Of a stretch of 63,203 nt of DNA, positions 1 through 8,700 are shown piece after piece. How positions within the stretch are numbered: the first letter of the stretch is position 1; every line of letters starts with the position of its first letter. The DNA is taken from NCBI GenBank assembly GCA_964647625.1, contig CAZYHZ010000022.1:1-63203 (forward strand), given 5' to 3'. The DNA is from DASRJG01 sp964647625 (GTDB taxonomy: Bacteria; Acidobacteriota; Polarisedimenticolia; Polarisedimenticolales; DASRJG01). The position numbers and the translations under genes are program-made. The notes below the pieces were generated by a model. That model searched no databases and was not told the DNA's origin. It saw only the letters and a list, made by a program, of their open reading frames with translations.

Positions 1-362
1 ACGCCGCTGCGGAACGCGTGCTCTTGCGGGCCCATGCCGACCCCGCCGAACACCGGCGCACCCGACACGGCGGTGTGCACCGCCAGCTCGTCCATGTGCT
101 GGTGGATCTGCGCGGCCAACTCGCGCGTCGGGGTCAGGATCAGCGCCCGGGTGGTGCCCCTCGGTTTTCCCATCAACCGGTGGAGGATCGGCAGCAAGAA
201 CGCGGCCGTCTTCCCGCTCCCGGTCATGGCGCAGGCCAGGACGTCCTGCCCGTCCTTTGCAGGCGGAATCGCCCGCTCCTGGATGGGTGTGGGGCGGGTG
301 AACCCGAGCTCTTTGACCGCCCGGAGAAGGTCGGGGTGAAGCTGGAATTTTGAAAAAGGCAT
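1..362 (-). CDS. DEAD-box ATP-dependent RNA helicase, N-terminal part (cut by window edge)
   Basis: The reverse-strand frame opens at ATG 362 and runs off the left edge. The first 120 residues show the Q motif (GFTRPTPIQ, about residues 20-28), Walker A (AMTGSGKT, 45-52) and motif Ia (PTRELA, 78-83) in the usual order and spacing of RhlE/DbpA-type helicases. These proteins use ATP to unwind short RNA duplexes in the cytoplasm, in ribosome assembly or mRNA decay. The DEAD and SAT motifs and the C-terminal domain lie outside the window, so the subfamily cannot be named. It follows the TRAP operon on the same strand after 43 bp. Confidence 0.93.
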   Translation of the reverse strand, partial: MPFSKFQLHPDLLRAVKELGFTRPTPIQERAIPPAKDGQDVLACAMTGSGKTAAFLLPILHRLMGKPRGTTRALILTPTRELAAQIHQHMDELAVHTAVSGAPVFGGVGMGPQEHAFRSG

Positions 363-405
363 GGCCCATCCTACACACCGGCGCCAACGCCGTGGAACGC
401 CGCCC

Positions 406-2208
406 CTATCGACCGAGCAGACGCATCAGCGCGAGCGAGAGGTCGGGCAGGTAGGTGATCACCAGGACGCCGCCGCCCAAGATCGCGAGGAACGGCAGGA
501 CGTCGCGGTAGAGCGCGACCATGGGCTTGCCGAAGCGCGATGACGCGAGAAAGAGGTTCAAGCCGACCGGTGGGAAGAGAAAGCCGAGCTCGAGGTTCGC
601 GAGGAAGATCACGCCGAGATGGGTCGGCTCGATGCCGTACGCCGAGGCCAGCGGAACCACGAGCGGGGTCAGAATGACGATCGCCGAGAAGGCCTCGAGC
701 ACGCTGCCCAAGACGAGGAGCACCACGTTGAGAGCGAGGAGGAAGACGAGGGGCGAGTGGATGTGGGCGCGAACGGCGGCGAGCATGACGTCCGGGATCT
801 GCGCCTCGATCAGGTACCCGGTGAGGCCGAGAGCGCAGCTCAGCAGGATCAAAACGGCGCCGATCATGGCCGAGCCGCGGAGAAGCGCGCGGGGGAGGCC
901 CCGCGTCACGCTCAAGTCCTTGTGGATGAAGCAGACGATCACGATCGTGTAGATCACCGCGAACGCCGCGGTCTCGAGAAGCGAGCCGAGGCCTGTGGCG
1001 AACATGACGATCATCGCGATCGGAATCGACAGCTCCCACTTCGCCTCCCAGGCCGCCGCGATCGCCTCCCGCGATGAAAATGCCTGGCGCGTGGCGCTGA
1101 CGCGCCGGCCGACCGCCACTCCGTACGCCGCGACGATGACGACGAGGAGGACGCCGGGCAGCAGCCCCGCGAGAAACAGGCGCTCGACGGGCTGCTTGGA
1201 AACGACGCTGTACAGGATCACCGGGAGGCTCGGCGGGAAGAGCAGGCCCAGGCTTCCGGCCGCGGTGACGAGCCCGAGCGAGAACGCCTCCGGGTAGCCG
1301 TCCTCGCGCAGGATCGGATAGACGAGCCCCCCGAGCGCGATGATCGTCACGCCGGAGCCGCCGGTGAACGCGGTGAAGACGGCGCAGACCGCGGCGACGA
1401 GCACGGCGACGCCGCCGGGCAGCCACCCCAGGAGCGCGCGAAACAGACGCACGAGCCGGTGCGCGGCCTGGGACTCCGCGAGGAGATAGCCGCAGCCGGT
1501 CAGGAGAGGAATTGCCGGAAGCGTCGGCGAGGCGACGAGGCGGTAGATCTCGGCGGTGACCGCCGACACGGGCGTCCCCTCTCGGAAGAAGAGGAGGGCG
1601 GCCAGCCCGCCCATCGCGGCGAAGACGGGCGTGCCGATCAGCGTCGACGCAACCAGCAGCAGGGCGAGCGGAGCGACGAACCCTCGTGAGACTTCCGGTA
1701 CGTGACCCAGCGCGAAGACGGCGGCGACGAGCGCCGCGGCCAGCGCGCGGCCCTTCCACGAGCGCCCGGCCTTGATGAGAAAGAGAAGCGCCATGCCGGC
1801 GAGCGCGGCCGGCATGATGGTTTCGCCGAGCCACTCCGGAGCGCCGAACGGGAGCACGCGCCCCAGCAGCCGGTCGGCGAGCACGACGTGGACGGCTGCG
1901 TAGGACAGCACGGCCGACACGACGGCCGCGATGGTGTTGGCCAGGAAGTCCCCCGCGAGCCGCAAGCGCCCCTCGCCGAGGAGCGTCGCGGTGGACAGGC
2001 GAAGGTGCTCCGAGGCCGCCGTCGCCGCGAGACCACCTAGGAAAGTGAGGAAGAAGGTCAGGATCTGGACGTACGTGCCGGCGCCGGGGACGTGAAATCG
2101 TCCCAGCGGCCGTGCGACGAGATCGATCATCGGCAGAAGCGCGAGCACGAGAAACGCGAGGACGAGCGGTGCCTCCCACGTCCCCTTCGCGATGCGATCG
2201 AGCTTCAA
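406..2208 (-). CDS. TRAP transporter fused permease (DctQ-DctM type, TatQ-M)
   Basis: A 600-residue polytopic inner-membrane protein. The first ~165 residues form a four-helix DctQ-like small subunit. The remainder is the large DctM-like elevator subunit, with conserved loops such as GGSGVTIIALGG and LFPPSLP and a repeat near the C-terminus (LGFLFPPVGLN). It would drive Na+-coupled uptake of the ligand captured by the upstream binding protein. The start chosen is TTG 2208. It overlaps the upstream stop as TTGA, is preceded by a GGGGA-like site, and places the first helix about 10 residues in. The fusion order matches the TPR-associated TRAP (TPAT) systems described in Treponema pallidum. The substrate is unknown. 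Confidence 0.9.
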   Translation of the reverse strand: MKLDRIAKGTWEAPLVLAFLVLALLPMIDLVARPLGRFHVPGAGTYVQILTFFLTFLGGLAATAASEHLRLSTATLLGEGRLRLAGDFLANTIAAVVSAVLSYAAVHVVLADRLLGRVLPFGAPEWLGETIMPAALAGMALLFLIKAGRSWKGRALAAALVAAVFALGHVPEVSRGFVAPLALLLVASTLIGTPVFAAMGGLAALLFFREGTPVSAVTAEIYRLVASPTLPAIPLLTGCGYLLAESQAAHRLVRLFRALLGWLPGGVAVLVAAVCAVFTAFTGGSGVTIIALGGLVYPILREDGYPEAFSLGLVTAAGSLGLLFPPSLPVILYSVVSKQPVERLFLAGLLPGVLLVVIVAAYGVAVGRRVSATRQAFSSREAIAAAWEAKWELSIPIAMIVMFATGLGSLLETAAFAVIYTIVIVCFIHKDLSVTRGLPRALLRGSAMIGAVLILLSCALGLTGYLIEAQIPDVMLAAVRAHIHSPLVFLLALNVVLLVLGSVLEAFSAIVILTPLVVPLASAYGIEPTHLGVIFLANLELGFLFPPVGLNLFLASSRFGKPMVALYRDVLPFLAILGGGVLVITYLPDLSLALMRLLGR

Positions 2209-3242
2209 CGCGTGCCGGTCCCCGGGGCCGGGGGCCGCTGCTTCCTGTACTCGCCCGAGAATTTGATCGCCATGTCGAACGCGTCGGCCGGCATGTAGGC
2301 GCCGCGAACGAGCGGGTAGACGCTCTCGGGAAGCTTGCGCCAGGACGCGAGCTCGGCGGGGCTCGGCTTCACGACGATGAGTCCCTTCTTCTTCATGGCC
2401 TCGATGCTCTCGATCTCTTCGGCGCGGGCCCGGTCGCGAAGCTGGCGAGCCGTCTCGCGCGTCGTCGCGAGAATGGCGGCGCGCGTCTCGGGCGGGAGCT
2501 TGTTCCACGTCCCCTTCTCGACCACGATCCCTCCGAGGAGGAGGGCCCAGTTCACGTCGGTCATGTTCTTCGCGGTCGCGTACCACTGCATCAGGGCCGC
2601 GATCTGCGGCGTCGTGCAGATCGCGTTGACGAGCCCCGTCTGGAGCGCGGTCGAGATCTCCGTCGCCGGAAGCGGGATCGGATGGAAGCCGACGCTCTTC
2701 CACAGCTCGACGTACTTGTCGTCCCCCGCCCACGCGAAAAGCTTCGCGGATTTCATCTCGTCGGGGGTCTGGGCCGGCGTCTTGGTGAAGAAGTGGGCCC
2801 AGCCCGCATCGATCCAGGTCAGGACGACGAAACCCTTGGCGTCGAATTTCGCCTCGAGGTCCGACGACATCTTCTCGGTGACCCAATCGGCCTGCTGGTA
2901 GTCGTCGAACAGCATCGGGATCTGGAGGGCGAGAACCGAGCGGTCGATGTCCGCAAGGCCCGCGGTCGCGAGGAAGCCGGCGTTGAGCGTTCCCAGTCGC
3001 ATCTTGCGGACGACGTCGGCATCGTCGCCCGCGACGCCGCCCGGATAGACCTTGACGACGACCTTGCCCCCCGAGACCTCTTGCCACTTCCGGCCCATGT
3101 CTTGCAGCGACGAGCTCCAGCTCGAGCCCGCCGGCACGAGCGTGGCCATCTTGATGACGACCGGGTCGGCCGCCACAGCGACGCTTCCGGCGGCAAGAAG
3201 CGTCGAGGCCGTAAAGCCCGTGATGAAGCGAGTGATCGACAA
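2205..3242 (-). CDS. TRAP transporter solute-binding protein (DctP/TatP family)
   Basis: A 345-residue periplasmic protein. From TTG 3242, preceded by GGGGGA at an 8-nt gap, it starts with a typical signal peptide ending in VAVAA before DPVVIKMA. The DctP fold is recognisable from IKMATLVPAGSSW, the MRLGTLNAG segment and a central helix region (ETRAAILATTRETARQLRDR). It would bind a small organic anion and hand it to the fused permease whose start overlaps its stop codon. An ATG-initiated extension far upstream overlaps the preceding gene and is rejected because it would bury the signal peptide. The ligand cannot be inferred from sequence alone. Confidence 0.9.
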   Translation of the reverse strand: MSITRFITGFTASTLLAAGSVAVAADPVVIKMATLVPAGSSWSSSLQDMGRKWQEVSGGKVVVKVYPGGVAGDDADVVRKMRLGTLNAGFLATAGLADIDRSVLALQIPMLFDDYQQADWVTEKMSSDLEAKFDAKGFVVLTWIDAGWAHFFTKTPAQTPDEMKSAKLFAWAGDDKYVELWKSVGFHPIPLPATEISTALQTGLVNAICTTPQIAALMQWYATAKNMTDVNWALLLGGIVVEKGTWNKLPPETRAAILATTRETARQLRDRARAEEIESIEAMKKKGLIVVKPSPAELASWRKLPESVYPLVRGAYMPADAFDMAIKFSGEYRKQRPPAPGTGTR

Positions 3243-3258
3243 GATCGGGATCCCCCTT

Positions 3259-4185
3259 TTACTCCAGGAACAGGTCGTCGAGCCGGGACAGAAGCCAGCG
3301 CGCCCGCCGCTGAGCGACGAGGTTCGCCAGGCGGTATTCTGGCGCGACGTCCGGATCGACGGCCAGCGCCGAGTTGAGCATCTCCACGAATTCCTTTCGA
3401 TTCTGGGTTCCCACCGAGACACTCTCCGCGAACGCCAGGTAGGGGGCGGCCCTGCGCCCATTCGCGAGCGCAAGCGATTCGGCAAGCTCCTCCCGCGCCC
3501 GGTCGACCGACCCCCCGGCGGCGCCCGCGCGCCCGCCTTCATACGAGATGTAGTAGTCGTGGATCACGCCGTCGGCATAGCCCGGATCGAGCTCGAGCGA
3601 CCGGTGCATCAGGCTCTCCGCGAGCGGCAGGTTCACGCCCAGAGCGGCGTTCGTCTTGTCGAGAGAGATCGCGAGGCTCCAGGCGGCCGCGGTCCAGTAC
3701 ATCATCGGGACGTCGGCCTTCCCCATGCCGGCGAGCGCCGCGCGCGGGTCGGCATCGAGCGCCTGCCGGAGCCCCGGGTGGTCGACCTCGAGGCCGCGCA
3801 TCCCATACCCGAGCGCGCGCTGGTACAGGCGCTTGGCTCGCTCGCGCAGGTGCGCGGCGCGCGCGGCGTCGCCGCCCTCGACGAAGTCCGCCTCGCTCGC
3901 GAGATAGACGTACGCGTACTGCGTGAAGCCGGACGATGCCGCGAGCAGAAGCCCCTTGTGCTTCGGGGTCGCGTCGAGCAGGCCCTCGATCGTCTTCAGC
4001 GCAAAGGGAAGTGCGTCGCCGACCAGCTCGGGATCGTCGTCGCTGGCGTAAGTCGTCCCCCCGGCGGCGAGCGCGTCGCCGAGCTTCCCAGCCGCCCAGC
4101 GGCGAACCGAGCAGCCGGACGCCTCGGTCAGGACGACCGCCGCCAGAAGCAGGACCATGGCTCGACGGCGCGGGTGGGTGGGCAC
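3259..4185 (-). CDS. TPR lipoprotein of a TRAP system (TatT-like)
   Basis: A 308-residue predicted lipoprotein. From GTG 4185 the N-terminus has an Arg-rich n-region, a hydrophobic stretch and a lipobox-like EASGC with Cys at residue 25. The rest is alpha-helical with TPR-like pairs, including the LYQRALGYGMRGLE and SLMHRSLELDPGYADGV segments. It resembles TatT (TP0956) of Treponema pallidum, a trimeric periplasmic lipoprotein that pairs with the TRAP binding protein. Only 16 bp separate it from the binding-protein gene, so the three genes form one operon in the order TPR protein, binding protein, permease. The start is uncertain between GTG 4185 and ATG 4230. Confidence 0.85.
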   Translation of the reverse strand: MPTHPRRRAMVLLLAAVVLTEASGCSVRRWAAGKLGDALAAGGTTYASDDDPELVGDALPFALKTIEGLLDATPKHKGLLLAASSGFTQYAYVYLASEADFVEGGDAARAAHLRERAKRLYQRALGYGMRGLEVDHPGLRQALDADPRAALAGMGKADVPMMYWTAAAWSLAISLDKTNAALGVNLPLAESLMHRSLELDPGYADGVIHDYYISYEGGRAGAAGGSVDRAREELAESLALANGRRAAPYLAFAESVSVGTQNRKEFVEMLNSALAVDPDVAPEYRLANLVAQRRARWLLSRLDDLFLE

Positions 4186-4254
4186 GATGCGTTCCCCGAG
4201 GATCAAGCGGGTCAGTCTATCGCATCGCACCGGAGGCGCGGAGGCTCGCCGTCG

Positions 4255-4698
4255 TCAGGGTCTCAGGGTGAGGATCTGGCCTCGGGACACCTTCCACTCC
4301 CGGGCGTCGGAGTCGACGTGCTGCGCCTGCCTCAGGGTCGTCAGTCGCGCCAGCGTGACGGCCGACACCGCCAGCAGAAGATCGCGGACCGCGATGTCGT
4401 AGAACTTGTGCATCGAGACGAGATTTACGGCGATCGCGACGAGCCACAACGCGGCTACCCATGAACCCAGTCGCGTCCACCGCGTGAGAATCGCGACCCC
4501 GACGAGCATCTCGACGACGCCGACACATCGCATGACGGTCTCCGCGTCCAGGGGCGCGTACTGGAGCACGACGGGGTTGAGATAGTCGGTCCACGTCGTG
4601 AGCACGTTGAAGAACTTGTCCAGCCCGGCGAGAAGCGGTACCGCCCCGAGCGTGAGCTTCAGAGTCCACCAGATCGAGCCGAGTCTCCGGTCGCCCAT
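4255..4698 (-). CDS. DoxX-like small integral membrane protein
   Basis: A 147-residue protein with four predicted helices. The pattern LLAGLDKFFNVLTTW early and a VVEMLVGVAIL helix is typical of DoxX/DoxD-like proteins. Their biochemical role is poorly defined; some act with respiratory quinone oxidoreductases. ATG 4698 has a strong GGGAGG site 8 bp upstream. It is the last gene before the TRAP operon on the same strand, with a 69-bp gap, and may have its own promoter. No catalytic residues are apparent. Confidence 0.7.
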   Translation of the reverse strand: MGDRRLGSIWWTLKLTLGAVPLLAGLDKFFNVLTTWTDYLNPVVLQYAPLDAETVMRCVGVVEMLVGVAILTRWTRLGSWVAALWLVAIAVNLVSMHKFYDIAVRDLLLAVSAVTLARLTTLRQAQHVDSDAREWKVSRGQILTLRP

Positions 4699-4804
4699 GA
4701 TGTCATTCCTCCCTTCCTGCCCACGCCTTCTTGATTCAGGCAATGAAGGTGCCAATCATGAACAAGGGGACTTTCTCGGGGGCATCTCATGCGGCGCAGG
4801 GGAG

Positions 4805-4823
4805 AGTTGCACGGTGAGCAACT
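4805..4823 (-). terminator. Possible stem-loop after the 4847 gene
   Basis: AGTTGC and GCAACT form a 6-bp stem around a 7-nt loop, just downstream of the hypothetical gene and upstream of the DoxX-like gene. No clear U-run follows, so intrinsic termination is only a possibility. Confidence 0.3.
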
Positions 4824-4846
4824 TCTTGCCGCATCGAAATGGACGG

Positions 4847-5455
4847 CTAGGTTTCGGTGGTCTTCGCCATCCAAGGAACGGGCTTGAGCGTCTCATCGGG
4901 CGGCTCCGTCGGCAGCGGATAGCCGGCACCGTCCATCGCGCTGACGACGGCATCGAGGCCTGCCTGGTCGCGAAACGCCACCCACACGACCTGATGATGC
5001 TCGAAATAGAGGAGCGCGTGCCCATGCTCGGGAATGACGAGCGTATCGATGAGCACCGAGGGACCGAGGGTGACCAGAAGGAACAGCATGGCGCACAGCG
5101 CGTTCCAGTCCGTCGAGTTGAACCCGACCGCGCCTCGAAGGCCGGCCGGTACGCCGATCGCGTGGACTGCCGTTGCCCACACGCGCGTCTGAGGCCACGA
5201 GTCCGCCTCTCGCCCGTGGGTCCAGACGCCGCGATCGGGATACACCCAGTAGCGGTCGTTCGGCCGGACGGCGGAAAGCAACGTGCTCACGAAGCGCGGT
5301 ACGTCCGATGCCGCGCGAGGGAACGGCCAGTACCTGCTGACGCTTTCGGCCGTGAACACTAGATGATCGGACTGCGGGTACTGCGGGTTGCGACCGATGC
5401 CCCGATCGGCGGTCCACACAGCGAACGCTTCGGTTGAAAGTGATTTGATGCTCAC
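4847..5455 (-). CDS. Hypothetical protein, 202 residues
   Basis: No family recognised. The chosen start is GTG 5455, preceded by GAGGGGG at a 10-nt gap. A longer upstream frame is Arg-rich and unconvincing. The protein has many Trp and Tyr residues in its first half (YWVYPDRGVWTHGRE) and one hydrophobic segment (LCAMLFLLVTLGPSVLI) around residue 135. It ends with a soluble segment containing EHGHALLYFEHHQVVWV. It could be a single-pass membrane protein. It is divergent from the large membrane protein at 5733. Function unknown. Confidence 0.6.
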   Translation of the reverse strand: MSIKSLSTEAFAVWTADRGIGRNPQYPQSDHLVFTAESVSRYWPFPRAASDVPRFVSTLLSAVRPNDRYWVYPDRGVWTHGREADSWPQTRVWATAVHAIGVPAGLRGAVGFNSTDWNALCAMLFLLVTLGPSVLIDTLVIPEHGHALLYFEHHQVVWVAFRDQAGLDAVVSAMDGAGYPLPTEPPDETLKPVPWMAKTTET

Positions 5456-5732
5456 GGCGCCGGTGCCCCCTCTCCCGTGGACGGCAATGTTATGTCGGAA
5501 TCGGCTGAGGTGTCGCCTCGTGGCTCGGAGCAGCCTCCGTATCCACCCGGACTGATGAACGCCGACGGAACGAACGCCGTCGCCTTCGGTCCAACGACTG
5601 GAGGACGCTTGCATGAAGGGCTCATACGTGATCGGTCGGGCAGCCCGCCAAACGCCGCATGAGGAAGCGGTGTAGAGTCGCGCCGGCTGTTCCGCCGACG
5701 CGATGCGAGAAGTCCCTTCGCTGGAGACCCAC

Positions 5733-8700
5733 ATGGTTCGAACGTCAAGAGGTCAGTCGCTTTGGCCTGCTGTCGTATGCGGTGCCGTGCTCGTTGCGAG
5801 CTCCGTCTTCGCGGCTCCACTTGACAAGCAAGATGTCCCCGCCGGTATCAGGGATTGGATCCCCTGGGCGCTTCACGATGCCGGCGATAAGCAATGCCCG
5901 TTCTTTTACAACGACGGCGAGACGCGCCAGTGCAGCTGGCCTTCCCGCTTGACCATTCTTGCGCGGGACAAGGGAGCGACATTTTCCGTGGAGGTCGCCG
6001 TCTTTCGCACCATCTGGATCCCGCTGCCGGGCGATGCTAAGCATTGGCCCCTCGATGTTCGACTCTCCGGGAAAGCAATCCCGATAGTCGCGGTGGACGA
6101 GCAACCCGGCGTGCGTCTGGCCGCGGGCCATCACCTGATCACCGGGGCGTTCTCATGGAACGAGTTGCCGGAAAACCTGCCAATGCCTTCGGCGGTTGGC
6201 CTCGTTGCTCTGACCCTCAACGGGACGTCGATCGCTTCGCCGGCGATCGACGAAGCCGGCCGCCTCTGGCTCAGCAAGACGTCCAAAGGAGAAATCGGCG
6301 CCGAACGATTGGACGTGCACGTCGGCCGACTGATCACGGACGACATCCCGGCGACCCTGACGACGAACGTCGAGCTCGTCGCGTCGGGGAAATCCCGCGA
6401 GATCTTGCTACCCCACGCGCTGCTGCCCGAATTCGTGCCGATGTCGCTCGATAGCGTGCTTCCGGCGCGCCTGGAACCGGACGGTGCGCTTCGCGTGCAA
6501 ATACGACCGGGTCGCTGGACGATCCGGGCGACAGGCCGCCATATGACACCGCTGCGCAGCCTGACTCTCCCTCCGCGTGGTGAAGCGTTCGCCGCCACAG
6601 ACGAGGCTTGGGCGTTCGAAGCACGCGCCCAGAATCGGCTGGTGACCGTCGAAGGCGTGTCGGCGGTGGACCCCCAACAGACGACACTCCCCAAGGAATG
6701 GAAGCAGTTCCCGACGTATTTGATTCGGCAGGGCGACACGATGCGGTTGAACGAGACCAAACGTGGCGACCCGGATCCGGCCCCGGATCAGTTGACGCTC
6801 GAGCGGAATATCTGGCTCGATTTTGACGGCCGCGGCTACACCGTGCAGGACCGAATCGGCGGCACCGTGAGCCGCTCATGGCGACTGGAGATGGCCCCAC
6901 CGCAGAGGGTGGGTCGCGTGACGATCGACGGCGCGGCGCAGTACATCACCCGCTTGGCGTCCAGCGGATCAGCGGGAGTCGAAATCCGGCGCGGCCAAGC
7001 TGACCTCAGCGCCGACAGCCGGATCGATGAGCCGAACCGTACGCTGTCCGCCACTGGGTGGGGCACCGATTTCAATTCGCTCTCCGCCACGCTTCACCTT
7101 CCACCCGGCTGGAGACTCATACACGCCTCAGGGGTGGATCAGGCGTCTCAATCGTGGTGGGAGCAGTGGACGCTGCTCGACCTTTTTCTCGTACTGCTGA
7201 TCGCCGTCGCCGCACACCGCCTCTTTGGATGGAGGTGGGGTGCGGTGGCGTTTCTCGCACTCCTGTTGTCGTTTCACGAAACTGGGGCGCCAATCTGGGC
7301 TTGGCTGAACCTGCTCCTGGCTGCGGCGTTGTTTCGTGTCCTTCCCGTAGGGCGCGCCCGGACCGTCGCGGGCGCCTACGGCGTCTTCGCGATGGTGCTT
7401 GTTGCCATCCTGCTCATTCCGTTTGTCGTGAACCAGATCCGTCAGGCCATTTACCCTTCGCTCGAGCGATCCTGGCAAGTCATGACGGCCGAGCGGGCCG
7501 AGCACGCGTCGGACGTGGTCGCTATGCGAATGGTACCTCCGCCTCCACCGCCTCCGCCGATCGCTAAGACCGCTCCCGCCACTTCGGCCGTCACCATCGC
7601 CAAACAAAGAAAAAACGTGCCTAGTTCAGAAGAGGGTGTTGCTGGCGGAGTCATCGGCGGCGTGCCGGGCAGCGGCGAATCAGAGCCGATGCAAAGTTTC
7701 GGCTACGTATCGGTTCCTTCGAAGTCCTCGTCGCTCTATCAGCTGGAACCCGAGACAAAGATCCAGACCGGGCCCGGCTTGCCGACCTGGCGTTGGAGCG
7801 CGGTTTCACTCACCTGGAGCGGCCCGGTGGAACACACGCAGATGATCCGCCTATGGCTCGTATCGCCCGTCATGGAGGCGTTCCTTACGGCGTTGCGATT
7901 GGTGCTCCTCGTCCTGCTGCTCGTTCGCGTTGGAAGGTCGGCCAAAGAGGAATTCCAGGGTCTCCGCGCCGGTGCCATGGCGACTATCGTCGCCGGCTCC
8001 ATGTTCCTGGTGACGCTTGGCGCCCCGCCGGCGCGGGCCGCGGAAATCCCGTCGAAGGAGCTGATCGGAGAGTTGCGCGACAACCTGCTGGCTCCACCCG
8101 ACTGCTTGCCGGAGTGCGCGGATATCTCTCGCCTACGCATCATGGCTTCGCAGAACTCTCTGCAGTTGAGGCTTGAAGCTCACGCCGATGCGGACACGGC
8201 CATTCCCCTGCCGTGCGGGGCTCAGCAATGGCTCCCGAGTCAGGTCCTTGTCGACGGTGCGCCTGCCGCCGGGCTCTTGAGAGACGATGCAGGCGGCCTC
8301 TGGTTGCAACTCGCGAAGGGCGTGCACCAGGTCACGATGGAAGGGAGTCTCTTCGCACGGGACACGGTGCAGCTTCCATTTCCCCTGCGACCGCGTCACG
8401 TCGATGCCGAGCTTCAGGGCTTTACGCTCGACGGTCTCGGCGCGGACGGTGAGCCTCGCGAGAGCGTCCTGCTCACGCGCGAGTCTCGCCACGGCGGTTC
8501 TCCCGCGGAGGGACCCGCCGGCAGCTTGCCGCCGTTCGTGCGCGTGGAGCGCACGCTGCTCTTGGGTCTCACCTGGCAGCTCGAGACACGCGTCTCACGT
8601 GCCGGCCCCCGCAACGCCCCAGTGCTCGTCGCCGTGCCGTTGCTGCCGGGAGAGTCGGTGACCCAAGGTGAGGTGCCCGTCGAGAAGGGCGCGGCCCTGG

